64,000 bases of DNA from Myxococcus eversor (GTDB lineage Bacteria; Myxococcota; Myxococcia; Myxococcales; Myxococcaceae), in contig NZ_JAAIXY010000014.1 in assembly GCF_010894455.1 (NCBI RefSeq), forward strand, positions 186,001 to 250,000, given 5' to 3'. Positions 35,180-44,012 of this stretch are shown here, piece after piece. The notes below the pieces were generated by a model. That model was not told where the DNA came from, searched no databases, and saw only the letters and a program-made list of their open reading frames with translations. The position numbers and the translations under genes were made by a program. The first letter of the stretch is position 1; each line of letters begins with the position of its first letter.

Positions 35180-36363
35180 TGCGCCCGACACCGTGGTTGT
35201 TGCTCTGGGGGCTGGCCTCCGCGCCGGCGCTCGCGGACGAGGCATGGCTTCGGCCGACGCTGGTGGGTGAGCTGGACTACCGCCAGCACGCCTCGGACGT
35301 GGAGGGTTTCGACGGCTTCACGCTCGCGCGCCTGCGCCTGGGCGCCGAGGCCCGTCCCCTTCCCTGGCTGGTGGCGCGCGGCGTGGCGGAGTGGGCCCAG
35401 GAGAAGCCCGCCCTCATCGACGCCTTCGTCGCGGTGACGGTGCTGCGGGACGTGCGGCTGTCGCTCGGCTTCAACAAGACGCCGCTGTTCCCCAGCGCGC
35501 ACGACGAGCACCTGGAGGCCCGCGCCATCCCCGAGCTGTCGGGCCTGGCGCAGTCCTTCTGGCCTCGGCGTGACCTGGGGCTGGAGGCGCGGTGGACGCC
35601 GGCGAGCCTGCCGTTGGAGACCTGGGTGCGCGTGGGCAACGGCTCGCGCAGTCCGCTGGGCAATGACAACCAGCTGCCCGCGCTGGACGTGCGCGTGGAC
35701 GGCAGGTGGGGTCGTTCGGCGGGAGTGCTGGAGTCCCCCTGGGGCGTGCGCGTGGGCGCGGGCGCGCATGTGGAGAGCGCCTATGACCGCGCGGGCATCG
35801 GCGGCATCGGACCGCAGGGCTTCGTCTACTACCGGCCGCCGCCCGTGAGCGGAACGCGCACCGTGACGGAGGCGCATGCGCGCGTCGACATGGGGCCGGT
35901 GCGAGTGGCCGCGGAGGCCGCCGCCGCGTGGGAGCGGCGCTCGCGCGACACGGATGGAAACCCGGGGACTCCGCGCGAGGCCTTGCCCGAGCTGAAGAGC
36001 CAGGGGGCGTCGCTGGAGGTGTCCTGGGTGGCCTGGGGAAGACCGCGCGACGACGGCCCCCTGTGGCCGCAGCCGAAGGACGATGTCTCCCAGTCCCTCC
36101 AGGCGCTGCGCGAGGGCCAGGTCCCCGAGGGCGCGCTGGAGGTGGCCGCGCGCGTCGAGCGACTGTGGCTGGGCCGAGGCGCCGCCGATGTGCAATCCGG
36201 TGGCGCGTCGAGCGCGGCGCTCGCCGTGCGCTGGTGGACCACGTCCTTCCTGGGCGTGGGCGTCGCGGGGTATCTGCAGCGCTACGACACGGCACCGCTC
36301 GAGGAGCCGGACCGTCGCGACTCATGGCTGGTGCTGGCGCGCACGACGGTGAGCTTCCACTGA
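35179..36363 (+). CDS. phosphate-selective-porin-like outer-membrane beta-barrel protein
   Basis: 394 residues from ATG 35179, whose A is the last base of the previous stop codon. Signal peptide MRPTPWLLLWGLASAPALA. The mature protein alternates aromatic/aliphatic and polar residues in strands, has VRLSLGFNKTPLFPSAHD and RVGNGSRSPLGNDNQLPALDVRV motifs, and ends with Phe-His (LVLARTTVSFH), a C-terminal aromatic pattern recognised by the BAM machinery. It resembles porin O/P (OprP)-type channels. The substrate is unknown, and nothing nearby suggests phosphate. Confidence 0.75.
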   Translation: MRPTPWLLLWGLASAPALADEAWLRPTLVGELDYRQHASDVEGFDGFTLARLRLGAEARPLPWLVARGVAEWAQEKPALIDAFVAVTVLRDVRLSLGFNKTPLFPSAHDEHLEARAIPELSGLAQSFWPRRDLGLEARWTPASLPLETWVRVGNGSRSPLGNDNQLPALDVRVDGRWGRSAGVLESPWGVRVGAGAHVESAYDRAGIGGIGPQGFVYYRPPPVSGTRTVTEAHARVDMGPVRVAAEAAAAWERRSRDTDGNPGTPREALPELKSQGASLEVSWVAWGRPRDDGPLWPQPKDDVSQSLQALREGQVPEGALEVAARVERLWLGRGAADVQSGGASSAALAVRWWTTSFLGVGVAGYLQRYDTAPLEEPDRRDSWLVLARTTVSFH

Positions 36364-36376
36364 CGTGACGCCAGTG

Positions 36377-36410
36377 AGCGCCCCCCGCTCGTCACGTGCC
36401 GGGGGGCGCT
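36377..36410. terminator. terminator hairpin between convergent genes
   Basis: Perfect 11-bp stem AGCGCCCCCCG/CGGGGGGCGCT with a 12-base loop, 14 bp after the porin stop and 44 bp before the stop of the leftward gene. Confidence 0.7.
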
Positions 36411-36453
36411 GCTTCAGCGCGGGACAAGCCCATGCGGCGCGGGGCACGCCGAT

Positions 36454-36819
36454 TCAGCGCAGGGCACGCCCGTGCAGTTGGGCCTGCTCGCGACACGCGC
36501 CCTGGCACTCGGGGAAGAGCAACAGGAAGCGGGCCTGCTCGCGGCAGCGCGGCACCAGCCCGGTGTGAAGAGGGGCCGAGCACAAACGCTGGAAGCTGGC
36601 CCACGCGTCATCGAACACGGCGGCACGGCTTTCGGGCTCCAGCGTCAGCACGGCGCGGCGCTCCGAGGCCAGCCAGCCGACCATGGCCGCCAGGGCCACT
36701 CCCAGCCCGAGCATCCACAGCAGGTCCTTCCACCAGGGACGCGCCAGGGAGGCGGGCTCCGGCTCGGTGACGGGGTCAGGGGAGGAGGACTCGACGGACA
36801 GGTGCGGATGAGGACGCAT
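36454..36819 (-). CDS. single-span protein with four-cysteine C-terminal domain (copy 1)
   Basis: 121 residues from ATG 36819 (GGAG 8 bases upstream). A hydrophilic N-terminal ~30 residues, one membrane span (~35-53, LLWMLGLGVALAAMVGWLA), then a ~65-residue domain with LCSAPLH, PRCREQARFLLLFPECQGACREQ. The four cysteines and the QA-F-L-F-EC-ACR pattern also occur in the neighbour at 36968-37333, a duplicate of identical length. The spacing suggests two disulfides in a periplasmic helical domain. Function unknown. Confidence 0.7.
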   Translation of the reverse strand: MRPHPHLSVESSSPDPVTEPEPASLARPWWKDLLWMLGLGVALAAMVGWLASERRAVLTLEPESRAAVFDDAWASFQRLCSAPLHTGLVPRCREQARFLLLFPECQGACREQAQLHGRALR

Positions 36820-36967
36820 GACGGCGACTCCAGGGGCAAACCCCGTGCCGCGCGGTGGAGCAGGTCTTTCGAGGGACTCGAGCGCCTCGAAGCTCCGCGT
36901 CTGTTGCATCCAGCAAGCTCGCCCGCGCGAAGCCGTGCATCTCGCAAGCCTCTCCGAGTCGAAGGCT

Positions 36968-37333
36968 TCAGCGCACGGCGTTGCGCAGCACGGGCTCCAG
37001 CTCCTGACGGCACGCCTCGTCACACTCGGAGAAGCGGAGGATGAACTCCGCCTGCTTCTGGCAGCGCTGGAGGAGGCGGGGGCCGGCGTCGCCCAGGCAC
37101 ATGAGGTGGAAGCTGTCGCGCGTCTCCTGGAAGAGGGCTTCGCGCTGGGCGGGGGACATGGCGTTGATGGCGCGGTTCTCTCCGCCCTGGAGATAGCCCC
37201 ACACGACGGCGAGCACCGCCAGCACGACGCCCAGCGTCACGGCCTGGCGGACGCGCTTCTGGTTGCGGGTGGGGGGCCTGTCACGGGTGAAGATGTTGTC
37301 CTCGGCACCCTCGTCGTTCCCGTTCAAACCCAT
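36968..37333 (-). CDS. single-span protein with four-cysteine C-terminal domain (copy 2)
   Basis: 121 residues from ATG 37333. Same plan as the copy downstream: charged N-terminus (EDNIFTRDRPPTRNQKRVRQ), a membrane span (AVTLGVVLAVLAVVWGYL), then MCLGDAGPRLLQRCQKQAEFILRFSECDEACRQ, keeping all four cysteines. It starts 198 bp from the divergent NtrC-type regulator gene. A candidate -24/-12 promoter (37350-37365) and two copies of the 19-bp motif also found at kdp lie in that gap, so it may belong to the same regulon. Confidence 0.7.
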   Translation of the reverse strand: MGLNGNDEGAEDNIFTRDRPPTRNQKRVRQAVTLGVVLAVLAVVWGYLQGGENRAINAMSPAQREALFQETRDSFHLMCLGDAGPRLLQRCQKQAEFILRFSECDEACRQELEPVLRNAVR

Positions 37334-37349
37334 AGGCCCCTGTTCCACC

Positions 37350-37365
37350 GCAAACCGGGGACCAA
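37350..37365 (-). promoter_or_regulatory. candidate sigma54 (-24/-12) promoter for the leftward gene
   Basis: On the minus strand TGGTCCC-CGGT-TTGC has GG and GC 12 bp apart and a perfect TTGC, but a poor middle of the -24 box. The predicted start (~37338) would leave a leader of only about 5 bases before ATG 37333, which counts against it. Confidence 0.35.
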
Positions 37366-37391
37366 CGCCAGCATTGGTTGCGTCCGGTGTG

Positions 37392-37441
37392 TTGCAGCCT
37401 GCACGAAAGGGCCGGGTCCAGGTTGCGGACCGCACGACAGG
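37392..37441. promoter_or_regulatory. two copies of a 19-bp motif upstream of the NtrC-type regulator
   Basis: TTGCAGCCTGCACGAAAGG (37392-37410) and TTGCGGACCGCACGACAGG (37423-37441) start 31 bp apart, about three helical turns. They match TTGCAACCTGCACGACAGG upstream of the kdp operon (49948) at 17 and 15 of 19 positions. Likely binding sites of a shared regulator, most simply the response regulator encoded at 37531. Confidence 0.55.
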
Positions 37442-37530
37442 GGTGGCGGGGGCGGCGTGGAAGTCCCCGTGAGGACTCGCGTCGTGCGGGACGCACGGCG
37501 GGGCTCGGGTGATGCACTTAGGATTGACGC

Positions 37531-38928
37531 ATGGACGCAAGGCAGGAGCAGGGCCCCGTTTCAGGGGAGCGCCCGATGCGGGTGCTGGTGGTGGACGACG
37601 AGCGCAACATCCGCCACACGCTGAGGGTGTGCCTGGAGGGGTTCGGTTGCGAGGTGCGCGAGGCGGCCACGCCCGAGGCGGCGCTGGCGGCGCTCGCCCA
37701 GGGGCCGGCCGACCTGGCCTTCGTCGACCTGCGGCTGGGCACCGCGAGTGGATTGGATTTGCTGCCGAGGCTGCTCGCCGAGTCGCCCAACCTGGACGTG
37801 GTGCTCATCACCGCGTACGCGACGTTCGACACGGCGGTGGAGGCGGTGCGGCGGGGGGCGCGGGACTACCTGCCCAAGCCCTTCACGCCGGCGCAGATAC
37901 GACATGTGCTGGACCGCTCCAGGGAGCACCGTGCGCTGTCCTCGCAGTTGGAGAGCCTGGAGGGACAGCTCGCGCAGGCGGTGCCGGAGGCGACGCTGGA
38001 GACCAGCTCGCCGGTGATGCACGCGGCGATTGGACTGGTCTCCCGCGCGGCGACCTCGGATGCGGCGGTGCTGCTGCGCGGCGAGAGCGGCACGGGCAAG
38101 GGGGTGCTCGCGAGGGCGTTGCACTCGATGAGCGCGCGGCGGCGGAGGCCGTTCGTCACGGTGAACTGTCCGACGCTGTCGGAGCAGCTCCTGGCGAGCG
38201 AGCTGTTCGGCCACGTGCGCGGGGCCTTCACGGGGGCGGTGAAGGACCAGCCAGGGCGGGTGGAGCAGGCGGAGGGGGGAACCCTGTTCCTGGATGAAAT
38301 CGCGGAGATGAGCCCGTCGCTCCAGGCGCAGTTGCTGCGGTTCCTGCAGGAGAAGCAGTTCGAGCGGCTGGGTGAGGGCCGCACGCGCAAGGCGGACGTG
38401 CGCGTGGTGGCGGCGACGAATCGGGACTTGGAGAAGGACGTGGCGGAGGGGCGGTTCCGCGAGGACCTGCTCTACCGGCTCAACGTCATCGAGGTGAAGC
38501 TGCCGTCGCTGCGGGAGCGGCCGGAGGATTTGTTGTCGCTGGCGAGGCGCTTCGTGGCGTTCTTCGCGAAGGCGGCGCAGCGGCTGACGACGCCGGAGTT
38601 GTCGCCCGCGACGGAGAAGATGCTGTTGGCGTATCCGTGGCCGGGCAACGTGCGAGAGCTGCGCAACGCGGTGGAGCGAGCGCTCATCGTGTGGCCGGCG
38701 GGGGTGTTGGAGCCGCAGGCGTTTCCGGAGCGAATCGCCGCGGCGGCGGGCTCGGTGGTGACGCTGGGGGGGCCGCACACGCTGGAAGAAGTGGAGCGCG
38801 AGCACACCCTGCGAGTGATGACGTCCGCGCCGACGCTGGACGAAGCGGCGAAGGTGCTGGGCATCGACGCGTCCACGCTGTGGCGCAAGCGCAAGAAGTA
38901 CGAGTCAGGAGGCAAGGGCGAGGGCTGA
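37531..38928 (+). CDS. NtrC/AlgB-type sigma54-dependent response regulator
   Basis: 465 residues. Receiver domain (~16-135) with VVDDERN, the phosphorylatable Asp in FVDLRLG near 66, ITAYAT and the KPF lysine. AAA+ domain with GESGTGKG near 187, GAFTGA near 231 (sigma54 contact) and GTLFLDEIAEM. A Fis-like helix-turn-helix at the end (LDEAAKVLGIDASTLWRKRKKY). It most resembles AlgB/NtrC regulators. The histidine kinase at 40998-42839 resembles KinB, the partner of AlgB, and no other kinase is in the window, so the two probably pair. A shared 19-bp motif links it to the kdp operon. Confidence 0.9.
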   Translation: MDARQEQGPVSGERPMRVLVVDDERNIRHTLRVCLEGFGCEVREAATPEAALAALAQGPADLAFVDLRLGTASGLDLLPRLLAESPNLDVVLITAYATFDTAVEAVRRGARDYLPKPFTPAQIRHVLDRSREHRALSSQLESLEGQLAQAVPEATLETSSPVMHAAIGLVSRAATSDAAVLLRGESGTGKGVLARALHSMSARRRRPFVTVNCPTLSEQLLASELFGHVRGAFTGAVKDQPGRVEQAEGGTLFLDEIAEMSPSLQAQLLRFLQEKQFERLGEGRTRKADVRVVAATNRDLEKDVAEGRFREDLLYRLNVIEVKLPSLRERPEDLLSLARRFVAFFAKAAQRLTTPELSPATEKMLLAYPWPGNVRELRNAVERALIVWPAGVLEPQAFPERIAAAAGSVVTLGGPHTLEEVEREHTLRVMTSAPTLDEAAKVLGIDASTLWRKRKKYESGGKGEG

Positions 38929-39072
38929 GAGACGCGCTGCCGCGCGCCTCCGCCGATGCCCATCAATCGAACGGCTCACCCAGCCATCAACGAAGTGCGC
39001 GGCAGCGCGGAAGGACAAGCGAAAGCACAGCGAGAAAACCCTGTCGGGAATGCGCTTCTTTGACAGCGGAGC

Positions 39073-39855
39073 TCATCCAACACAAACAAACTGAACGCTA
39101 TAGTTCGGCCCTCCTGAATACTCGATGGGGCCGAAACCAGTCGCAAAGCCTCGGGCCTTGCAATAGCGGCTGACGGCGGCATTGCAGGCCGCGGAGTATC
39201 CAAATACAGGCCCAGAGGTAATGATGGTCGAGGTCGTGCAGGAACTAAAACTCGCCGTGAGTGCCGAGACATAATCATTGTAGACCGTGACACCTGGACC
39301 CGCGAAACCCCTGTCACCCTTGGGTCCCTGCGCGCCGGTGTCTCCCTTCAGTCCTGGCGCCCCGACTTTGCCTTGGGCTCCCACGTCACCTTTTGCTCCC
39401 TGAGGCCCCTGGGAGCCCGTATCTCCCTTGAGCCCCTGAGGCCCGACCGCACCAGGAGCTCCGTCCAGGCCGGGAGCCCCAGGAGGACCCGCATCTCCCT
39501 TCGGCCCTGCCGGCCCCACCGTTCCGATGGCGACGTTGAAACGGTCATAGCCAGTTGCCGCGGGGTCCTTTGCTGTCACAGTCAGGAGGTAGCTACCAGG
39601 GAGGGCCGCAACCGGCGCGGGGAGTTGCGCCACAACCGTCGTCGCACTGTTGCTCATGACCGTGAGCCCAAAGCCAGCGAGGCTGACTCCTGGCTCGGCG
39701 GCGCCGAAGTTCTGACCGGAGATGGTGAGCTGTTCTTGCTCCAAATCGACGGTGACACTGGTGATGAACAGGGGTGCTGGCTGGGCGCTACCGACAACTG
39801 GGATTGTCGCGAGGGCTAACAGGAGGCAAAGCATCATCCGTCGATGGATTCTCAT
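39073..39855 (-). CDS. exported collagen-like repeat protein
   Basis: 260 residues from ATG 39855 (MRIHRRMMLCLLLALATIPVVGSAQ is a signal peptide). Residues ~30-115 resemble an IPT/TIG-type Ig domain (FITSVTVDLEQEQLTISGQNFG). From ~120 to ~192 runs an uninterrupted collagen Gly-X-Y tract with GPKGD, GLKGDTG and GPQG triplets. A ~65-residue C-terminal domain with four cysteines (SFSSCTTSTIITSG, YSAACNAAV) follows, perhaps a trimerisation head. Its third-position GC is visibly lower than that of its neighbours, which suggests horizontal acquisition. Role unknown; bacterial collagens act as surface fibres or adhesins. Confidence 0.82.
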   Translation of the reverse strand: MRIHRRMMLCLLLALATIPVVGSAQPAPLFITSVTVDLEQEQLTISGQNFGAAEPGVSLAGFGLTVMSNSATTVVAQLPAPVAALPGSYLLTVTAKDPAATGYDRFNVAIGTVGPAGPKGDAGPPGAPGLDGAPGAVGPQGLKGDTGSQGPQGAKGDVGAQGKVGAPGLKGDTGAQGPKGDRGFAGPGVTVYNDYVSALTASFSSCTTSTIITSGPVFGYSAACNAAVSRYCKARGFATGFGPIEYSGGPNYSVQFVCVG

Positions 39856-40478
39856 CTGGGCACCTGGGGGATATGGGGGTACCACTACCGCGCATGCAAG
39901 GGTACTCGCGCCTTGCCTGCATGGCAATGATTGTCCATGGCCCGCGCCTGCCCGAAAAAGCAGACACTGCCCCGAGGCCCTCGAGTCCCTTTGCCAGGAA
40001 GTCCAGGCACGCTTCGGCAAACTTCACGGCAAGGCGACGTTGCCAGGCATCAGGGTTCGAGGCCCATCCGCGTCCCAGAGAGGACCCGCGTGTCACCTGA
40101 CCAGTCCTCGGTCAGCCCACGGAGGGATGTTCCACCTCACCGGATGGCGGCATCCCGGGCGACGATGGTGGCACTCCGTCCAAATCAGGCTGCGACACCA
40201 CCTCGGCGCCACTCCTCGGAGCACTCATGCTCCTGCTGGGAGCTCGACGCCTTCGCCAGCGCTCACGAGCCTGAACGAGCAAGCCACAGTCCTTCCTTCC
40301 TCCTGACCGCCTGCCCACGAGTCGCGCCTGGCCGAGCCCCCATTGAAGCGCTCCCCTCCCCGCTCCCTCACGGCGGACATGGCGAGGGAGAAAGCGCGCC
40401 CATGCCTGTGATTGCCACGACCCGCATGCATGCGGACCGTTGTGCGGCGACCCCACCGACACAACAAGGAGCGCACCC
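39856..40478. other. 623-bp stretch without a supported gene
   Basis: Open frames exist on both strands but none has the third-position GC bias, signal or motifs of real genes here. Composition is lower in GC than the surroundings, like the adjacent collagen-like gene, so this may be flanking DNA of an acquired segment. A 7-bp stem CTCCCTC/GAGGGAG lies near 40365-40390. Confidence 0.4.
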
Positions 40479-40943
40479 GTGGACGTCATCGACCTCTTGA
40501 TTCAACAGCACCGCGAAGTCGACGCCTTGTTCCTGGCGTTCCGCAACGCCTCGGACGACGAGAGCCGCAAGGAGCTCTGCATCCAGCTCGCGGAGGCCCT
40601 CATGCTGCACACCACCATCGAGGAGCGCTGGGTCTACCCCAACGCCACGCGCATCGTGGGCGACGAGAAAATCGAACAGGCCGAGGAAGACCATCAGGAG
40701 ATGACGACGCTCCTGGGCGACATCGTCCGCCTGCGCGACGACATGAACGCCATGAAGACCAAGGTCGACTCGCTGGAGCGAGTGGTGAAGCGCCACATCG
40801 CCGACGAGGAGCAGAACATCCTCCCGCAGGTCGCGAAGAAGATCACCGAGAAGGAGATCGGCATGTCCTGCAAGGACCTCGTCCGCGAGGCCTCCAAGAT
40901 TCGCCGTGAGGAGATGAAGGACTGGGGCGAAGCCTCCGTGTGA
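40479..40943 (+). CDS. hemerythrin HHE domain protein
   Basis: 154 residues from GTG 40479 (AAGGAG 7 bases upstream). Four-helix hemerythrin pattern: QQHREVDALF, LMLHTTIEERWVYP, QAEEDHQEMTTLL and VVKRHIADEEQNILPQV supply the His/Glu/Asp ligands of a di-iron site. Such proteins bind O2, NO or iron. The family name DUF-like 'HHE' fits its length. It is convergent with the potassium operon's kinase gene and not obviously part of it. Confidence 0.9.
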   Translation: MDVIDLLIQQHREVDALFLAFRNASDDESRKELCIQLAEALMLHTTIEERWVYPNATRIVGDEKIEQAEEDHQEMTTLLGDIVRLRDDMNAMKTKVDSLERVVKRHIADEEQNILPQVAKKITEKEIGMSCKDLVREASKIRREEMKDWGEASV

Positions 40944-40957
40944 CGCCGCGGGCAGAC

Positions 40958-40995
40958 CTCCCGCCCGAGCGTCCCACGCGGAGCACGGGCGGGAG
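40958..40995. terminator. bidirectional terminator hairpin
   Basis: Perfect 10-bp arms CTCCCGCCCG (40958-40967) and CGGGCGGGAG (40986-40995) with an 18-base loop, filling the gap between the hemerythrin gene and the 3' end of the kdp operon. Confidence 0.65.
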
Positions 40996-40997
40996 CG

Positions 40998-42839
40998 TCA
41001 CGCCGACTCCACCACCGTCGGCTGCGGCAGCGTGAACCAGAACGTGCTCCCACGCCCCGGAGCGCTCACCACGCCCAGCTCGCCGCCGTGCGCCTGGACG
41101 ACTTCCTTCGCGATGGACAACCCCAGCCCCGCGCCCCCCACGGGTGCCCCGGGCGCGCGGTAGAACTTCTCGAAGATGCGTCCCTGCTGCTCCGGCGCGA
41201 TGCCTTCTCCCGTGTCACGCACCTCGAAGCGCACGCGCGTCCCCTCGCGAGCCACCCGCACCTCCACCTCTCCTCCCGCGGGCGTGTGCTTCACCCCGTT
41301 GCCCACCAGGTTTCCCAGCACCAACCCCAGCCGGTCCGGGTCCACGTCCACCGACTCCACGTCCATCCCCACCTGCTTCGCCAGTCGCACCCCGCGCTCC
41401 CCCGCCGCCGCGCGCTGCGAGTCCAGCGCCGCGTCCACCAGTTCCGCCGGGGACACCCGCCGCACCTCCAACCGGAGCTGCCCCGCCTGGATGCGAGACA
41501 AGTCCAGCAGGTCGTCGACGATGCCCTGCAAGCGCTCGCAGTCCTCGCGCGCCGCGAACAACAGGTCCGCCTGCTTCTCCGTCACCGCGCCGACCATGCC
41601 CTCGGCCACCAGATGCACCGCCATGCGCAGCGACGTCAGCGGCGTGCGGAACTCATGCGCCACCGTGGCCACCAAATCGTTCTTCAGCTCGTCGAAGCGC
41701 CGCAGCCGCGTCACGTCCTGGAGAATCACCGTGGCGCCCACCACCTCGCCCGTCTCTCCGTACACCGGACTCCCACGAGGCAGGAGCCACCGGTCGCCCT
41801 CCGCCAATTCCACGCGCACCGCCTCCTCGTAACCCCGAGGCTGATACGCACCCTTGCCGCCCAGCACGTGGCCCCGCACGCGCTCCACCACCTCGCGCGC
41901 CTCCGGCACCACCCGGCCCAGCACGTCCCCGCCTCCCTCCAGCGACAGCTTCAGCACGTCCTCCGCCGAGCGGTTGACGTTGAGCAACACCCCATCCGCG
42001 CCGAACACGACCACCGGGTCCGGGAGGCTGTCGATGGTCGCCTGCGACGCGGCCTGCGCCTGGAGCAGCTCGCCCAGGCTGCTCTGGCGATACTGCTGGA
42101 GCGCCTCCGCCATCGAGTTGAAGTCCTGTCCGAGCTGCGCGATTTCATCCTTCCCCTCCACCACCGCGCGCACCGCGTAGTCCCCTCGGCCCAGTCGCCG
42201 CACCGCCTGCGACAACACCGACACCGGCCGCAGCGCGCGATGCGTGAGGGTCGTGGAGGCGAACAACCCCACGCCGAACGCCGCGAGCACCGCCAGCACC
42301 ATCAGCGTGTTGACCCTGTCGCTCTGCCGCCGAAGCTCCTCGCTCTTGTGCACCATCGCGTCCTGGTTGAGCGCCAGCACGGCGGACGCCGCGTCCTTCA
42401 CCTCGCGGAAGGCGGGCTCGATGCTCCGGAAGTACACCGCCTTGCGCTCCACCTCCGACGACTGCGTGAGGAACCCGTCATACGCCGTCTGATAGCGCTC
42501 CCAACCCACGCGCAGCCGATGGGTGGACTCGGCCTCGCCTGGCTCGGTGACGTTGCTTTCTTGAAGGCGCAGCTCCGACTCCAGCCCCTGACGCTGTGCG
42601 GCCTGCTGCGCCTGTCCCCGCTCCAGTTCGCCCGCGACGATGAAGAGGGCGGCGCTGTCCATCCGCTCCAGTTGCTCGGTCATCCGCTGCGCGGCGAGCA
42701 CGCTGCGATAGTTGTCCTGGAGGATGCGCTGCCCGGAGCGCCCCAGTCGCGCCAGCGTGATGACGGCCATCACCCCCACCAGCACCAGCGCGAGCGCCAG
42801 CGGAGCCTGGGCCAACAGCAATCTCAGCCGCAGCGTCAT
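40998..42839 (-). CDS. KinB-like sensor histidine kinase, last gene of the kdp operon
   Basis: 613 residues. Membrane span ~10-30, a ~140-residue helical periplasmic domain (ILQDNYRSVLAAQRMTEQLERM), second span ~175-195, HAMP (RALRPVSVLSQAVRRLGRGDY), PAS (~255-370, IDSLPDPVVVFGADGVLLNVN), HisKA with the phospho-accepting His in VAHEFRTPLTSLR near 393, and the ATPase domain with NLVGNGVKHTP and GAGLGLSI. The order and sequence resemble KinB. Its ATG overlaps the stop of the kinase-less KdpD half (TGATG), so both are made together. This suggests KdpD's sensory and kinase functions sit on separate polypeptides here. Partner regulator: probably 37531-38928. Confidence 0.9.
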   Translation of the reverse strand: MTLRLRLLLAQAPLALALVLVGVMAVITLARLGRSGQRILQDNYRSVLAAQRMTEQLERMDSAALFIVAGELERGQAQQAAQRQGLESELRLQESNVTEPGEAESTHRLRVGWERYQTAYDGFLTQSSEVERKAVYFRSIEPAFREVKDAASAVLALNQDAMVHKSEELRRQSDRVNTLMVLAVLAAFGVGLFASTTLTHRALRPVSVLSQAVRRLGRGDYAVRAVVEGKDEIAQLGQDFNSMAEALQQYRQSSLGELLQAQAASQATIDSLPDPVVVFGADGVLLNVNRSAEDVLKLSLEGGGDVLGRVVPEAREVVERVRGHVLGGKGAYQPRGYEEAVRVELAEGDRWLLPRGSPVYGETGEVVGATVILQDVTRLRRFDELKNDLVATVAHEFRTPLTSLRMAVHLVAEGMVGAVTEKQADLLFAAREDCERLQGIVDDLLDLSRIQAGQLRLEVRRVSPAELVDAALDSQRAAAGERGVRLAKQVGMDVESVDVDPDRLGLVLGNLVGNGVKHTPAGGEVEVRVAREGTRVRFEVRDTGEGIAPEQQGRIFEKFYRAPGAPVGGAGLGLSIAKEVVQAHGGELGVVSAPGRGSTFWFTLPQPTVVESA

Positions 42840-43999
42840 CAGCGCTTCTCCTCATGCGCGGCGTCGAAGGACACGACGTGGATGTCGAAGCCCTCGCCCT
42901 CGCGCAGCAGCCTCACGTCCGACGCTCGTCCCAGCGCCCGCTTCCACCACGGCTGATGCGAGCGGCCCACCATGATGTGGCCCACGCCATGCGAGCGCGC
43001 GAAGTCGAGAATCGCCTCCACCGGGTCCCTCGAGCGCAGCCGCACCACCTCCGCGCCCAGCTCCTTCGCCTTCTCGATGTTCGCGAGCAGGTGCCGCTGC
43101 GCCTCCGCGTCGATGAGGTGCGGCGCCTCGCGCGGCGTTTCCACGTACACCACGAACCAGTCCGTGTTCAGCCGGCCCGCCATGCGCGAGCCCCGGCGAA
43201 GCAGCGTCGCCGCGCGCGGCGGGTAGCTCGACAGCGCCACCAGCACCCGTCCCCACGCCGCGCCCTTCTGCGAGCCCTCATCCCCCGTTCGCGAGGGGAG
43301 CCCCGAAGTCGCCCGGTCCAGGCTCTCCGCCACCTCGCGCAGCGCCAGCTCGCGCAGCGTGGACAGGTTCTCCTCCTTGAAGAAGCGCTCCAGGGCGTGC
43401 GGCACCTTGTCCTCCGCGTAGATCTTCCCCGCCTTCAAGCGCTCGTGCAGGTCCTCCACCGCCAGGTCCAGATTCACCACCTGGTCAGCGCCCTTCAGGA
43501 AGCTGTCCGGGAGCGTCTCGCGCACAGTGACGCCGGTGGTGCGCTCCACCAGGTCATTGAGGCTCTCCAGGTGTTGCACGTTGAAGGCGCCGATGACGTT
43601 GATGCCCGCGTCGAGCAGCTCCTGCACGTCCTGGTAGCGCTTGCGGTGCCGGCACACCGGCAGGTTGGTGTGGGCCAGCTCGTCCACCACCGCCACCTGG
43701 GGCTTGCGCGCCAACACCGCGTCCAGGTCCATCTCCTCCACGGTGACGTCGCGGTACGTGTGCGCCTTGCGAGGCACCACCTCCAGCCCGGCGACGAGGG
43801 CCTCGGTCTCCTTGCGGCCGTGCGTCTCCACGAAGCCGAGCACCACGTCCACGCCCCGCCGCTTCAGCGCGTGAGCTTCCTCCAGCATGCGGTACGTCTT
43901 CCCCACGCCGGCCGCGAAGCCGATGTAGAGCTTGAGCCGACCGCGCCGGCCCCGCTCCACCAATTCCAGGAAGTCCTCCGCGCGCGAGCGTCGCGTCAT
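42839..43999 (-). CDS. kdpD: KdpD N-terminal sensor half (no kinase domain)
   Basis: 386 residues from ATG 43999 (GAGG 6 bases upstream); upstream in-frame residues lie in a hairpin region. Residues ~8-220 are the KdpD domain with Walker A GFAAGVGKTYRML near 28-40, GFVETHGRKET and DELAHTNLP. Residues ~245-380 are a universal-stress-protein domain (VLVALSSYPPRAATLLRRGSRMA, IMVGRSHQPWWKRALG), as in full-length KdpD. The four membrane spans, GAF and kinase domains of E. coli KdpD are absent. The protein ends where the next gene, a complete histidine kinase, begins. Short KdpD proteins are known from cyanobacteria and Deinococcus. Confidence 0.93.
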   Translation of the reverse strand: MTRRSRAEDFLELVERGRRGRLKLYIGFAAGVGKTYRMLEEAHALKRRGVDVVLGFVETHGRKETEALVAGLEVVPRKAHTYRDVTVEEMDLDAVLARKPQVAVVDELAHTNLPVCRHRKRYQDVQELLDAGINVIGAFNVQHLESLNDLVERTTGVTVRETLPDSFLKGADQVVNLDLAVEDLHERLKAGKIYAEDKVPHALERFFKEENLSTLRELALREVAESLDRATSGLPSRTGDEGSQKGAAWGRVLVALSSYPPRAATLLRRGSRMAGRLNTDWFVVYVETPREAPHLIDAEAQRHLLANIEKAKELGAEVVRLRSRDPVEAILDFARSHGVGHIMVGRSHQPWWKRALGRASDVRLLREGEGFDIHVVSFDAAHEEKR

Positions 44000-44012
44000 C
44001 GTCACCCTCGGA

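Noticed and set aside
39931..40500. Open frames of 100-190 codons on both strands in the gap before the hemerythrin gene
   Set aside because: No third-position GC bias, no start context, no recognisable motif; reported instead as a gene-free stretch.
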